Under the pieces are notes generated by a model. It had not been told where the DNA came from. It did not search any database and was given only the letters and a program-made list of their open reading frames with translations. Positions 42,723 to 51,913 of a stretch of 64,000 nt of DNA are shown here, in pieces. The stretch's first letter is position 1; each line of letters opens with the position of its first letter. The position numbers were made by a program, and so were the translations under genes. The DNA is from Lachnospiraceae bacterium (GTDB lineage Bacteria; Bacillota; Clostridia; Lachnospirales; Lachnospiraceae), in contig JAMPGL010000008.1 in NCBI GenBank assembly GCA_023663945.1, positions 1-64,000 of the forward strand, in the 5' to 3' direction.

Positions 42723-42744
42723 AGATGTTGAAAAATCAACATCT
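42723..42744. promoter_or_regulatory. MarR-type operator
   Basis: AGATGTTGA (42723-42731) and TCAACATCT (42736-42744) are perfect 9-bp inverted repeats around AAAA, about 40 bases upstream of the MarR gene. Size, AT-richness and position fit a MarR dimer site. Confidence 0.8.
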
Positions 42745-42776
42745 TATATTGTGGGACGCAGACAAACAAAAATCAA

Positions 42777-42871
42777 CAAATCTTGTTTTTGTGCAAAATA
42801 TGAAATTAAAGAAATCAAAAATCTTGTTTTCGTGCGAAATTTGCGGTTTAAAAATCTTGTTTTCGTGTAAT
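42777..42871 (+). repeat. Three short direct repeats
   Basis: The word AAATCTTGTTTTCGTGCGAAAT or close variants starts near 42778, 42817 and 42850; the last two are 33 bases apart. The surrounding region 42745-43030 has no supported gene. The repeats could be protein-binding sites or decayed sequence. Confidence 0.6.
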
Positions 42872-43030
42872 TTATTCGAATCATTAAGCACGACTCCCCC
42901 TTTTTGGTAATTTTTCACTTTAAAATAATAACTATGCTCTGAGTAAGAAAAGAAATATATGACAGAAAACGTCACAGAGTATATAATGAAACTATAGATA
43001 AAAATTGGGGGATACCTATAAGGAGAACTT

Positions 43031-43138
43031 ATGATAAAACTAATTTATCCGGCAATGGAATATGGAGATGCCGTTTGGGAACTTCGCAGAGAATTTCTTG
43101 AGGAGAACCCGGACATATATGAAGCGTTTTTGGATTAA
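43031..43138 (+). pseudogene. N-terminal stub of a GNAT acetyltransferase
   Basis: After AAGGAGAACTT, ATG 43031 encodes 35 residues (MIKLIYPAMEYGDAVWELRR onward) resembling the first helix region of Firmicutes GNAT-family acetyltransferases, then stops at 43136-43138. The catalytic part is absent. A TATAAT-like promoter lies upstream (about 42982). It is either a remnant or an unrelated small peptide. Confidence 0.5.
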
Positions 43139-43164
43139 GTTATAGTAAGGAAAAGAGGAAAGTT

Positions 43165-43650
43165 ATGTATCTTTTATCAGTTATTGCAGTTTTCGCATTA
43201 TTTTTACTTTATTGTGCCTGGGTGGTGGATTTTCGGTTTCATTTCCTGTCGGGGTTTTTTCATTTTCCAACGCTGATGGTGATTGTTTTGTCTCCGATTC
43301 CCATTTTGGCGCTTAACAGGCTCCTAAAGGATTTCGGAAATGCTTTTTTATTTGTGCGCAATAAGAAAGAAGCGGAAAGCCTGATGGAATTAAAGCGTGC
43401 CCAAAAGGCGGTGAATCTTACCAAGAATACAGTGCTTGCGTTTGCTGTGTTTATTGCCTTTGTGCAAGGAGTGCTTGCACTGTATCTGTATAGCGATCCA
43501 AGCTCGGCAGGATATTTGCTGGTTCCCATCCTTCTTTCAATGGTGTATGGGATGCTGGGGGTTCTGCTCTTACAGCCTTTGCAGACAGCCCTTGACATTA
43601 AAATTCTTGAACAGGAAGACGAGATTTGTGAGGAAAATCGTTGTGATTAA
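43165..43650 (+). CDS. Small multi-pass membrane protein
   Basis: This 161-residue protein has about four hydrophobic helices: two at the N-terminus up to residue 55 and two between about 88 and 145, with a charged loop (RNKKEAESLMELKRAQ) between the pairs and an acidic C-terminus. I do not recognise the family. AGAGGAAAG precedes the ATG. It stands between gene remnants and the DUF1016 gene. Confidence 0.7.
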   Translation: MYLLSVIAVFALFLLYCAWVVDFRFHFLSGFFHFPTLMVIVLSPIPILALNRLLKDFGNAFLFVRNKKEAESLMELKRAQKAVNLTKNTVLAFAVFIAFVQGVLALYLYSDPSSAGYLLVPILLSMVYGMLGVLLLQPLQTALDIKILEQEDEICEENRCD

Positions 43651-43704
43651 GTGTGATATAATATAAAATATTTTATTGCGCAAAATTATCATCGGAGGCG
43701 GCTT

Positions 43705-44835
43705 GTGAATAGTAAAAAAATGAACATAATAAACGATATGGAATTTGCTTCTTTATTTCAAAAATCAAAAAGTCTGATTGATAATGCCCGAAGCAATATG
43801 GGGCAAATGGCAAATACAATTACAGTTATTACAAGTTTTTTGCTTGGACGTTATATTGTTGAACAGGAACAGCAGGGACAGGAACGTGCGAAATATGGAT
43901 CGAAGGTTATTGATTCCTTGTCTGCATATCTTACGAAAGAATACGGAAGGGGATTTTCCAGAAGTAATGTTGCGGGAATGAGACAGTTCTATATAATTTA
44001 TAAGGACAGAGAAAGTGAAATTATCCAATCGCAAATTGGACAATTAGGACAGGAAATCGAAATTGTCCAATCTGGAATTGGACAATTGGACATAGCATAT
44101 TCCAAATTTCCATTTAAACTGAGCTGGACACATTATCAGATACTTATGCGCATTGAAGATAAGGATGAGAGGGACTTTTATGAAAAGGAAGCGATGCGTT
44201 CCGGTTGGAATGTATCTACCTTAAAAAGGCAGTATCATTCCAGCCTTTATGAAAGGCTTGCTTTAAGCAGGGATAAAGATGATGTACTACGGTTGGCAAA
44301 TGAGGGTGCAATACCACAAAAGCCGGAGGATATTTTGCATACACCGTATGTTCTTGAATTTGCTGGTTTGGAAGATAAGGCATCTTATCATGAAAGTGAC
44401 TTGGAATCGGCAGTTATTGAAAAAATGCAGAAATTTTTGTTGGAATTAGGAAAAGGATTTTTATTTGAACAACGCCAGAAACGTTTTACATTCAATGACA
44501 AAAATTTTTATGTTGATTTGATTCTATACAATCGCTTGTTACGGTGCTATGTACTTATTGACTTTAAAGCAGATGAACTGACTCATCAAGACTTAGGGCA
44601 GATGCAGATGTATGTCAATTATTATGACCGCTATGAAAGAATAGAAGGGGAAAATCCGACAATCGGCATTTTACTTTGCAAAAAGAGTGATGAAGCGCTG
44701 GTTGACTTGACATTGCCGGAAGATGCCAATATTTATGCAAAAGAGTACAAGTTGTATCTGCCAGACAAAAAAGTATTACAATCAAAGTTAAAGGAATGGC
44801 TTGATGAGGAACGAGACAAGAATAGCGAAGCATAA
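43705..44835 (+). CDS. DUF1016/YhcG-type nuclease-like protein
   Basis: This 376-residue protein has an N-terminal DUF1016 helical domain (GRYIVEQEQQGQERAKYG; SRSNVAGMRQFY) and a C-terminal PD-(D/E)xK-type domain (FEQRQKRFTFNDKNFYVDLI, then CYVLIDFKADELTHQDLGQM) with the D...D-x-K core. YhcG-like proteins are often near restriction or mobile genes and are suspected nucleases. A Q/I/G-rich repeat (QIGQLGQEIEIVQSGIGQLD) sits in the linker near 120. The start is GTG 43705 after GGAGG. It is AT-rich relative to its surroundings. Confidence 0.88.
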   Translation: MNSKKMNIINDMEFASLFQKSKSLIDNARSNMGQMANTITVITSFLLGRYIVEQEQQGQERAKYGSKVIDSLSAYLTKEYGRGFSRSNVAGMRQFYIIYKDRESEIIQSQIGQLGQEIEIVQSGIGQLDIAYSKFPFKLSWTHYQILMRIEDKDERDFYEKEAMRSGWNVSTLKRQYHSSLYERLALSRDKDDVLRLANEGAIPQKPEDILHTPYVLEFAGLEDKASYHESDLESAVIEKMQKFLLELGKGFLFEQRQKRFTFNDKNFYVDLILYNRLLRCYVLIDFKADELTHQDLGQMQMYVNYYDRYERIEGENPTIGILLCKKSDEALVDLTLPEDANIYAKEYKLYLPDKKVLQSKLKEWLDEERDKNSEA

Positions 44836-44915
44836 AAGGTTTTCTGATACAAAAATTAGGAATTAGGAATGCTTTTTTGAAAAGAAAGTTTTTATGAAAA
44901 AACAAGGAGGCAATT

Positions 44916-45746
44916 ATGAGAAAGAAATTGGGAGTAATCAGCATCGTCATTGTAATTATTTTGATTTTGGCGGGCGCGTCCGCATGGATAATATTAGGAA
45001 AAGGCGGTAAGGAGGATATGGAAAAGGAAGCAATCACGGCAATGTATATCCCGTTTGGCGAGGACGGACACATTTTTGTAAGTGAACAGGCAGGAGTTTT
45101 CACGGTTACGTTTCCGGAAGAGATTTACGACATCGATGGAAACAAGATTACCAGAGAACAGCTGGCAAAGGGAAATATAGTCAAAATTTACGGAAATGGA
45201 ATGATGCTGGAATCTTATCCGGGTCAGTATCCGGGCGTTACCCAAATAAAGGTTGTAGAGCAGGGGAATCCGTCGGATGCAGATGCATATCAAAACCTAG
45301 TGGATGAGATTTATGTGGAACCGGATCCGGCACAGCCGCCCAGCATGCACTTGGGATACACTACGGATCTGGCATCCGTTGCTGTGATGGTAAACCGCGG
45401 CGGATATGAATGGACTTATATTGATCAGGATTATTTGAGCAATGCGGTGATGGCGGATTCAGCGCCTGTGCTTCAGTGGAAGGTAGGAGAAGAATTGGCT
45501 GACGTGAAAATCACAGAGCCTTTGGATATTACGTTGTATTTTTCCAAGATGCCTGACGAGGTGGAGGTGGTCCGCTATGATGCGGCGTTACTTGGGACGA
45601 CGGAGGCAGTGGAAGGCGAGAACGTTGCCGTCGCGAAGGAGAATGGGGAATTTGTGCTAAACGGCGTTACCGGCGGATATGTGTATGATGTGACAGGCAT
45701 ATGGGAGAACGGCAGGGCTGAGTACGGATTTATTACGGTGGAATAG
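44916..45746 (+). CDS. Membrane-anchored or secreted protein of unknown function
   Basis: This 276-residue protein has an N-terminal hydrophobic helix (KLGVISIVIVIILILAGASA) with no lipobox, so it is anchored or exported. The outside part is beta-rich with an OB-like segment (GVFTVTFPEEIYDIDGNKI; KGNIVKIYGNGMML), as in some YobA-like proteins, followed by a second domain (VAVMVNRGGYEWTYIDQD). I cannot assign a role. AAGGAGG precedes the ATG. Confidence 0.7.
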   Translation: MRKKLGVISIVIVIILILAGASAWIILGKGGKEDMEKEAITAMYIPFGEDGHIFVSEQAGVFTVTFPEEIYDIDGNKITREQLAKGNIVKIYGNGMMLESYPGQYPGVTQIKVVEQGNPSDADAYQNLVDEIYVEPDPAQPPSMHLGYTTDLASVAVMVNRGGYEWTYIDQDYLSNAVMADSAPVLQWKVGEELADVKITEPLDITLYFSKMPDEVEVVRYDAALLGTTEAVEGENVAVAKENGEFVLNGVTGGYVYDVTGIWENGRAEYGFITVE

Positions 45747-45855
45747 GCAGTTTCATAATTTGCTTACTTGGCAATAGTTCGGTCTTGCAGTTTCTGACAG
45801 GCAGAAGTTACAAGCTGACTTATCACAAATATTGGCAAGGAATCATGCATAATAA

Positions 45856-45884
45856 TTGACAAGTGTAATTCTATTCGGTAAATT
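45856..45884 (+). promoter_or_regulatory. Sigma-A promoter of the receiver/kinase unit
   Basis: TTGACA (45856-45861), 17 bases and TAAATT (45879-45884) form a promoter. It supports the start at 45919 over an in-frame GTG at 45856, which would sit inside the promoter. Confidence 0.65.
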
Positions 45885-45918
45885 TATGAATGGAGAAAGT
45901 GATTACGGAGGGATTGTT

Positions 45919-47022
45919 ATGAAGTACAAGATTCTTATTACAGGAAAGAACGATTCTGCTATAGATGGTTTCTTTGCGCAGATGAGCGATTATTTTGAAA
46001 TTCTGAGCACTTCTATCCGCTATGAGGATGTGACTGCACATATGAATTATTTTGTGCCGGATGTTTTTGTATGCTGCCTCTATAAGGAATCACAGGAGCA
46101 AATTAGTAAGACAGCTGCGATAAAACGGCGGCTGTCACAGCTTAATATCCCTTTTATGGTAATTGGAACCAGAGAGGACTGTGCGCGGTTTGAAGCCGGA
46201 GCCCCCAGAGTTTCGGACTTGACGATAGCTCTGCCGTCAGATGTCAACACCATCAAAGGGGAAATTCTGAAACTGATACAAAAATCGAAAATGTCGGCGA
46301 AAGCGTCTGCGCCGTCCGTGAATCCGGAGCCGGCCAAGCCAGCAGCACCGTCAGCAAGCCCGGCATCAGCCAAGCCGACTGCACCGTCGGCAAGCCAAGA
46401 ACCAGCCAAGCCGGCTGCACCGTCAGTAAGCTCAGAGCAGGATAAGCCGACTGCCGCGCCGATAAGCCAGAGCGTAAGCCCGGAGCGGGCTAAGGAGGCG
46501 GCACCGTCAGTAAGCCTGGAGCCGGAGGTTCCCAAAGCGCCAGAGAAAAGAGAACTGAGCACCGGTCTGATAAACGAGGCGCTTACATCAGAAAAGGCTT
46601 ACGTGGAATTGGTCGATGCCATAGAACGTCATGTGAATTTGTTAGAGGCAGGGATTGTCCGCCGGAAGCATATTCTGATTGTGGATGACGATGCTATGAT
46701 GTTAAAGCTTATGAAAGAATATTTACATGATAATTATGATGTGGCGACAGCGTTAAACGGCAAGATTGCCCTAAAATTTCTGGAGAGAAAGAAGACGGAT
46801 TTAATTTTGCTGGATTACGAGATGCCGGGCGAAAACGGTCCCGCCGTTTTGGAGCAGCTCCGTGCGTCCGTGGATACCAAGGGCATTCCGGTCATTTTCC
46901 TGACCGGCGTTACGGAGGGCAAAAAAATACAGGAGGTGCTTGCGTTAAAACCGCAGGGTTATCTGTTAAAGCCGGTTCAGAGGGGAAAACTGGTGGAGGC
47001 AATTGAAAAGGTCATTAGATAA
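45919..47022 (+). CDS. Response regulator with degenerate N-terminal receiver and Pro/Ala linker
   Basis: This 367-residue protein has three parts: a receiver-like N-terminal domain (about 1-125) lacking the acidic pocket, a low-complexity linker at about 130-215 with repeated AKPAAPSAS-type units, and a canonical C-terminal receiver (HILIVDDDAMMLKLM; phosphoacceptor in LILLDYEMPG; LTGV; LLKPVQ). No output domain is present, so it probably acts by protein contact. GGAGGG precedes ATG 45919. It is followed 33 bases later by a hybrid kinase, the likely partner. Confidence 0.88.
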   Translation: MKYKILITGKNDSAIDGFFAQMSDYFEILSTSIRYEDVTAHMNYFVPDVFVCCLYKESQEQISKTAAIKRRLSQLNIPFMVIGTREDCARFEAGAPRVSDLTIALPSDVNTIKGEILKLIQKSKMSAKASAPSVNPEPAKPAAPSASPASAKPTAPSASQEPAKPAAPSVSSEQDKPTAAPISQSVSPERAKEAAPSVSLEPEVPKAPEKRELSTGLINEALTSEKAYVELVDAIERHVNLLEAGIVRRKHILIVDDDAMMLKLMKEYLHDNYDVATALNGKIALKFLERKKTDLILLDYEMPGENGPAVLEQLRASVDTKGIPVIFLTGVTEGKKIQEVLALKPQGYLLKPVQRGKLVEAIEKVIR

Positions 47023-47055
47023 AATGAGGCAGAAGCCGAAAGGAGCGGACCGCAT

Positions 47056-49758
47056 ATGGACACGAACAACGAATTACGACTGACCGATTTGATTGATATA
47101 AATATTTTACAGAACATACAGGATGACTTTGCAGAGATGAGCGGTATGGCGGCGGTTACCAAGGATGCGGAAGGCATTCCGATTACGCTTAGCTCCAAGG
47201 CTCCTGATTTCTGCGAGAAATATACCAAGGGCTCCAAGGAAGGGTGCCTGCGCTGCGAACAGTTTTACCGCGAAGGGGCGGAGCAGGTAATGAAAACCGG
47301 AAAGGCGGCAGTTTATTTCTGCCCGATGGGTCTTATTGTATTTTTAGCTCCGATTATGGCAGGCGGAGAATTTATGGGCTGTTTTATCGGGGGACAGGTG
47401 CTGATCAGTGACCCGGATCCGGAGCAGATGGGCGGAATCGCGGAGGAAATAGGCGTAGATCCGGAGGAATATCTGGAAGCCGCCAGGCGGGTCAGCGTGA
47501 TCAGTCAGGACAAAATCGACAAGGCGGCAAGGTTTTTGTATACGATCGTGGATGGCTTGTCCAATATTGCTTACAACAAGTATCTGGTTTATCAAAGTAA
47601 TATCGAGTTAGAGCGGTCGGGAAATATGAAGTCGGATTTCCTTGCCAATATGAGTCATGAAATCCGGACTCCCATGAATGCGGTAATCGGTATGGCGGAG
47701 ATGGCGCTCAGGGAGGAGCTTCCCCCGATTGCCAGAGATTATATTACGCAGATCAAGGAAGCGGGACGCTCCCTGCTTACGATTATCAATGATATTCTGG
47801 ACTTTTCTAAGATTGAATCCGGCAAGATGGACATTATCGACGAGGAATACGAGCCGATGTCCATTGTATATGATGTTGCCAACATTATTATGACAAGGCT
47901 GAGGGAAAAGGACGTAGAATTAATTTTGGACATTGATCCCAATCTGCCCAACAAGCTGCTTGGGGACAATATCCGGATTAAGCAGATATTGTTAAATCTT
48001 GCCAACAATGCGGTGAAGTTTACTTCCCAAGGAAAGATTGTCATCCGGATGGACAGTGAAGAAAGGGCGGATGGAGATATTCTGCTTCAAATTTCGGTGG
48101 AGGATACCGGCATCGGCATTAAGCAGGAGGATGTCGGAAAGCTGTTCCAGTCCTTTCAGCAGGTGGACAGCAAGAGAAACCGCAATATTGAGGGAACCGG
48201 GCTGGGGCTTGCCATTTCCAAACGGCTGTTGGATTTGATGCAGGGCGAAATCCGGATGGAGAGCGAATATGAACAGGGAAGCTGCTTTTCCTTTGCGGTT
48301 CCTCAGAAGGTTGTTGACAAAACTCCGAGCATCAGTGTGCGGGAACCGGAAAAGATATTGCTGGCAGGGCTGATTTCCAATCCGTATATCAGAGAGAGTC
48401 TGTATTCCGATGCGGAGGATTTGGGAATTGAGAGCATCCGGCTGTCCTCTTCCAGAGATCTTTTAAATCTTTCCAATCTTTTCAATGAAAAGAGGCTGAT
48501 TCTTTTTATTGAGCATCCCATGTTTTCACAGGCGGTGGAGGGCTTTGTGCGTCAGCATCCGGATGTCACGGCGGTTCTTTTAACTGATTTTTATGATCAT
48601 ACAGAGTATGAGATACCAAATCTGCGGGTGATAAAAAAGCCGCTCTTCATATTAAATATAGCGACAATCTTAAATGGGGAGGAGCTGTATTTTTCAGACG
48701 ATATACAGGAGAAGGAATTTGAATTTATTGCGCCGGATGCCAATGTCCTTATTGTGGATGACAATGCAGTGAATCTGACGGTGGCGGAAGGGCTTTTGGA
48801 GCCTCTGAAAATGAAGATTGAGACAGCCGTCAGCGGTAAGGAGGCAATAGAAAAAATTACATCCTTCCATTATGATATCGTCTTTATGGATCACATGATG
48901 CCGGAACTGGACGGGGTGGAGACCACCCATATTATCCGCCGGTTTCACCCGGAGTATGACAATGTTCCAATCATTGCCCTTACGGCAAATGCGGTGGAGG
49001 GAACCAAGGAAATGTTCTGCCGGGAGGGGATGAATGACTTTGTGGCAAAACCTATTGAGATCCGGATGCTGGTTGCCAAGGTGAAACAGTGGCTTCCGGT
49101 TGAAAAGATTCAAAGAGTTTTTGACAAAAGGGGCACTGTCAAGAAGGAAAAGGAAGAGATTCAAATTACAATAGGCGACTTGGATGTAAAGTCCGCAGTA
49201 GATTTTCTGGTCAGTGAGGAATTATTCTGGAAAGTATTAACGGTGTTCTATCACAGCATTGACAAGAAGGTAAAGCTTATCCGGACGCTGCTTGAGCAGG
49301 AGGACTGGACGAACTACACCGTGGAAGTCCATGCTTTGAAAAACGCGGCAAAGCAGATTGGTGCTATGAGCCTGTCGGAAAAGGCGGCGGCGCTGGAGAT
49401 TGCAGGAAATGCCAGAGACCTTCAAACCATCCACCGGGACACGGAAGAAATGCTGATTCAGTATGCGGGGTATCTTCCGGTGCTGGCGCCTTTCTGTGAA
49501 GAGGAAGCAAAGGACGAGGAAGGAAAAGAGGAAATTTCTAAAGAGGTTCTCTCAGAATACTTCCGCGACATGAAAGAAGCGCTTGATGATCTGGATATGG
49601 ATAAGATGGAAGCGGTGGTTGAGCAGCTGGGGCAGTACCATTATGAGGGCTGGATGCATGAGGTATTCGAGGAGCTGAAAGAGGCGGTAGAGGAGATGGA
49701 CGTGGAGCTTTGCGAAACCGTTCTGGAAAAGTGGCAGACAAAGTCCGAAATAGAGTGA
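47056..49758 (+). CDS. PocR-domain hybrid histidine kinase
   Basis: This 900-residue kinase starts with a PocR ligand-binding domain (LTDLIDINILQNIQDDFAEM; cysteines in GCLRCEQFY) and has no membrane helix, so it senses a cytoplasmic ligand. Then come HisKA (FLANMSHEIRTPMNAVIGM), HATPase (DTGIGIKQEDVGKLFQ; GTGLGLAISKRL), a degenerate receiver without Asp, a full receiver (VLIVDDNAVNLTVAEGLL; FMDHMMPELDG) and an HPt domain (VEVHALKNAAKQIGAMSL). The chain HisKA-REC-HPt implies a multistep relay that may end on the receiver protein encoded upstream. Confidence 0.93.
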   Translation: MDTNNELRLTDLIDINILQNIQDDFAEMSGMAAVTKDAEGIPITLSSKAPDFCEKYTKGSKEGCLRCEQFYREGAEQVMKTGKAAVYFCPMGLIVFLAPIMAGGEFMGCFIGGQVLISDPDPEQMGGIAEEIGVDPEEYLEAARRVSVISQDKIDKAARFLYTIVDGLSNIAYNKYLVYQSNIELERSGNMKSDFLANMSHEIRTPMNAVIGMAEMALREELPPIARDYITQIKEAGRSLLTIINDILDFSKIESGKMDIIDEEYEPMSIVYDVANIIMTRLREKDVELILDIDPNLPNKLLGDNIRIKQILLNLANNAVKFTSQGKIVIRMDSEERADGDILLQISVEDTGIGIKQEDVGKLFQSFQQVDSKRNRNIEGTGLGLAISKRLLDLMQGEIRMESEYEQGSCFSFAVPQKVVDKTPSISVREPEKILLAGLISNPYIRESLYSDAEDLGIESIRLSSSRDLLNLSNLFNEKRLILFIEHPMFSQAVEGFVRQHPDVTAVLLTDFYDHTEYEIPNLRVIKKPLFILNIATILNGEELYFSDDIQEKEFEFIAPDANVLIVDDNAVNLTVAEGLLEPLKMKIETAVSGKEAIEKITSFHYDIVFMDHMMPELDGVETTHIIRRFHPEYDNVPIIALTANAVEGTKEMFCREGMNDFVAKPIEIRMLVAKVKQWLPVEKIQRVFDKRGTVKKEKEEIQITIGDLDVKSAVDFLVSEELFWKVLTVFYHSIDKKVKLIRTLLEQEDWTNYTVEVHALKNAAKQIGAMSLSEKAAALEIAGNARDLQTIHRDTEEMLIQYAGYLPVLAPFCEEEAKDEEGKEEISKEVLSEYFRDMKEALDDLDMDKMEAVVEQLGQYHYEGWMHEVFEELKEAVEEMDVELCETVLEKWQTKSEIE

Positions 49759-49766
49759 GAAAGGGT

Positions 49767-49795
49767 TTGTATTTTATTTTTAGATATGTTATAAT
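49767..49795 (+). promoter_or_regulatory. Promoter of the tig-clp region
   Basis: TTGTAT (49767-49772), 17 bases and TATAAT (49790-49795) give a strong sigma-A promoter, with a leader of about 140 bases before trigger factor. Confidence 0.75.
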
Positions 49796-49938
49796 CGCAT
49801 AATGACTGTGAGTATGCGTAAATTTGTTACAGCAGGCTGTGACGCTGGCGGAAAGGCACCCTGACGGAAGCAGGCAGAGTCGGTTTCACGCGTAAAGAGA
49901 TAGAAGAACACAGGATTTATTAAGGAGGATGTACTTAG

Positions 49939-51225
49939 ATGAGTGTACAGATTGAGAAATTAGAAAACAGCATGGCAAAGCTCACTATTGAGACTTCTGC
50001 AGAGGAACTGGAAAAGGCACTGGAGAATGCATATCAGAAGAACAAAAACAAAATCAGTATTCCCGGATTCCGCAAGGGCAAGGTGCCCCGTCAGATGATA
50101 GAGAAGATGTACGGTCCGGCGATTTTTTATGAGGATGCGGCAAATGCACTGATTCCGCAGGAATATGAGAAGGCGCTTGATGAATGTGAAGAGGATATTG
50201 TATCTTCGCCGGAAATCGACGTGACGCAGATTGAAAAGGGCAAGCCCTTTATCTTTACGGCAACGGTTGCGTTAAAGCCGGAAGTAAAGCTTGGCAAATA
50301 CAAGGGCGTTAAGGTTGACAAGGCAGACACGGAAGTGACCGACGAGGAAGTGGATGCAGAGATTAACAGAGAGAGAGAGAATAACGCAAGAAATATCGAG
50401 GTAACTGACCGCGCGGTCAAGGACGGCGATATGACGGTGCTTGACTTTGAAGGATTTATAGACGGTGAGGCATTCGAGGGCGGAAAGGGCGAGAATTATC
50501 CCCTTACGATTGGCTCCGGCACGTTTATTCCCGGATTTGAAGAACAGCTCATAGGAGCGGAGCTGAATCAGGAAGTGGAAGTAAACGTGACCTTCCCGGA
50601 GGATTATCAGGCAGCGGAATTACAGGGAAAGCCTGCGGTGTTCAAATGTACGGTTAAGGAGATTAAAGAAAAGGAGCTTCCGGAGCTTGACGATGAATTT
50701 GCCAGTGAAGTTTCTGAATTTGAGACGCTTGCGGAATATAAGGCGGATGTTAAGGATAAACTGACAGAGAAGAAGGTAAAAGAGGCAAAGGACGCCAAGG
50801 AAGCGGCAGTGATTGAAGCGATTGTCAGCGATTCCGAGATTGAAATACCGGGACCGATGCTGGAAACACAAAAGAGACAGATGGTTGATGAGTTTGCACA
50901 GAGAATGCAGATGCAGGGCTTATCCATGGAGCAGTACTTCCAGTTTACGGGAGCTACCTACGACAAGATGATTGAACAGGTAGAGCCTCAGGCGGAGAGA
51001 AGAATCCGTTCAAGACTGGTTCTGGAAGCAATCGCCAAGGCGGAAAAGATTGAGGCAGGCGAAGAGGAGTACGAGGAAGAGTTAAAGAGCATGGCAGAAG
51101 TTTACCAGAAAGAAGTGGATGAGATCAGGGAAATGCTCCCTGAGAAGAGTGCGGCGCAGATTAAGCAGGACATTGCAGTGCGCAAGGCAGCTGAATTTGT
51201 AGTGGAGCATGCAAAAGAAAAATAA
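49939..51225 (+). CDS. tig: Trigger factor
   Basis: This 428-residue ribosome-associated chaperone and peptidyl-prolyl isomerase binds nascent chains at the exit tunnel. It has the N-terminal ribosome-docking signature (GFRKGKVPRQMIEKMYG), a central FKBP-type domain (GDMTVLDFEGFIDGEAFEGG) and a helical C-terminal arm domain. Length is normal. AAGGAGG precedes the ATG. It is the first gene of the conserved tig-clpP-clpX-lon cluster. Confidence 0.98.
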   Translation: MSVQIEKLENSMAKLTIETSAEELEKALENAYQKNKNKISIPGFRKGKVPRQMIEKMYGPAIFYEDAANALIPQEYEKALDECEEDIVSSPEIDVTQIEKGKPFIFTATVALKPEVKLGKYKGVKVDKADTEVTDEEVDAEINRERENNARNIEVTDRAVKDGDMTVLDFEGFIDGEAFEGGKGENYPLTIGSGTFIPGFEEQLIGAELNQEVEVNVTFPEDYQAAELQGKPAVFKCTVKEIKEKELPELDDEFASEVSEFETLAEYKADVKDKLTEKKVKEAKDAKEAAVIEAIVSDSEIEIPGPMLETQKRQMVDEFAQRMQMQGLSMEQYFQFTGATYDKMIEQVEPQAERRIRSRLVLEAIAKAEKIEAGEEEYEEELKSMAEVYQKEVDEIREMLPEKSAAQIKQDIAVRKAAEFVVEHAKEK

Positions 51226-51253
51226 AGCAGAACAGAAATAGGAGGAGTGTAAA

Positions 51254-51850
51254 ATGAGTTTAGTGCCTTATGTCATTGAGCAGACCAGCAGGGGGGAACG
51301 TTCTTACGATATTTATTCCAGGCTTTTAAAGGAAAGGATTATCTTTTTGGGCGAAGAGGTCAATGATGTGACCGCAAGCCTGGTCGTGGCGCAGATGCTG
51401 TTTTTGGAAGCGGAAGACCCGGAAAAGGATATTCAGTTCTATATCAACAGCCCCGGGGGAAGTGTAACGGCAGGCATGGCAATTTATGATACCATGCAGT
51501 ATATTAAATGTGATGTTGCCACAAACTGTATGGGTATGGCAGCGAGCATGGGCGCATTCCTTTTAGCCGGCGGAGCCAAAGGAAAGAGAATGGCTCTTCC
51601 CAATGCGGAGATTATGATTCACCAGCCTCTTGGAGGAGCGCAGGGTCAGGCGACCGAAATTGAGATTGCCGCAAAGCATATTTTACAGACAAAACAAAAA
51701 TTAAACAAAATCTTAGCCGAGAACACCGGCAAGGATTATGATGTAATCGCGGCGGACACGGAAAGAGATAATTGGATGACGGCGGAAGAGGCAAAAGAGT
51801 ACGGCTTGATCGACAAGATTCTCTATAAGCGTCCGAATGAGGACAAATAA
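51254..51850 (+). CDS. clpP: ATP-dependent Clp protease proteolytic subunit
   Basis: This 198-residue serine peptidase forms the 14-mer barrel used by ClpX. The catalytic triad is visible: Ser in [11 protein letters not shown], His in MIHQPLGG and Asp in [24 protein letters not shown] precedes the ATG, 28 bases after tig. Confidence 0.98.
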   Translation: MSLVPYVIEQTSRGERSYDIYSRLLKERIIFLGEEVNDVTASLVVAQMLFLEAEDPEKDIQFYINSPGGSVTAGMAIYDTMQYIKCDVATNCMGMAASMGAFLLAGGAKGKRMALPNAEIMIHQPLGGAQGQATEIEIAAKHILQTKQKLNKILAENTGKDYDVIAADTERDNWMTAEEAKEYGLIDKILYKRPNEDK

Positions 51851-51913
51851 AAGAATATTTTCAAAAGCGGCCTTGTGTGATACCCATACAGGGCTGTGGT
51901 CTTGGAAAGGTGC

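Noticed and set aside
42777-42871. Possible short CRISPR array
   Set aside because: Repeats are imperfect, irregularly spaced and not flanked by cas genes.
42725-42910. Small plus-strand open frame
   Set aside because: Composed of the direct repeats near 42777-42871 and the MarR operator, with no ribosome site.
46080-46562. Minus-strand open frame of 160 codons with Ala/Gly-rich content
   Set aside because: It mirrors the repetitive Pro/Ala linker of the response regulator gene and has no recognisable domain.
49796-49938. Possible structured leader or RNA gene before trigger factor
   Set aside because: Some short GC pairs are visible, but no stable or familiar structure could be drawn.
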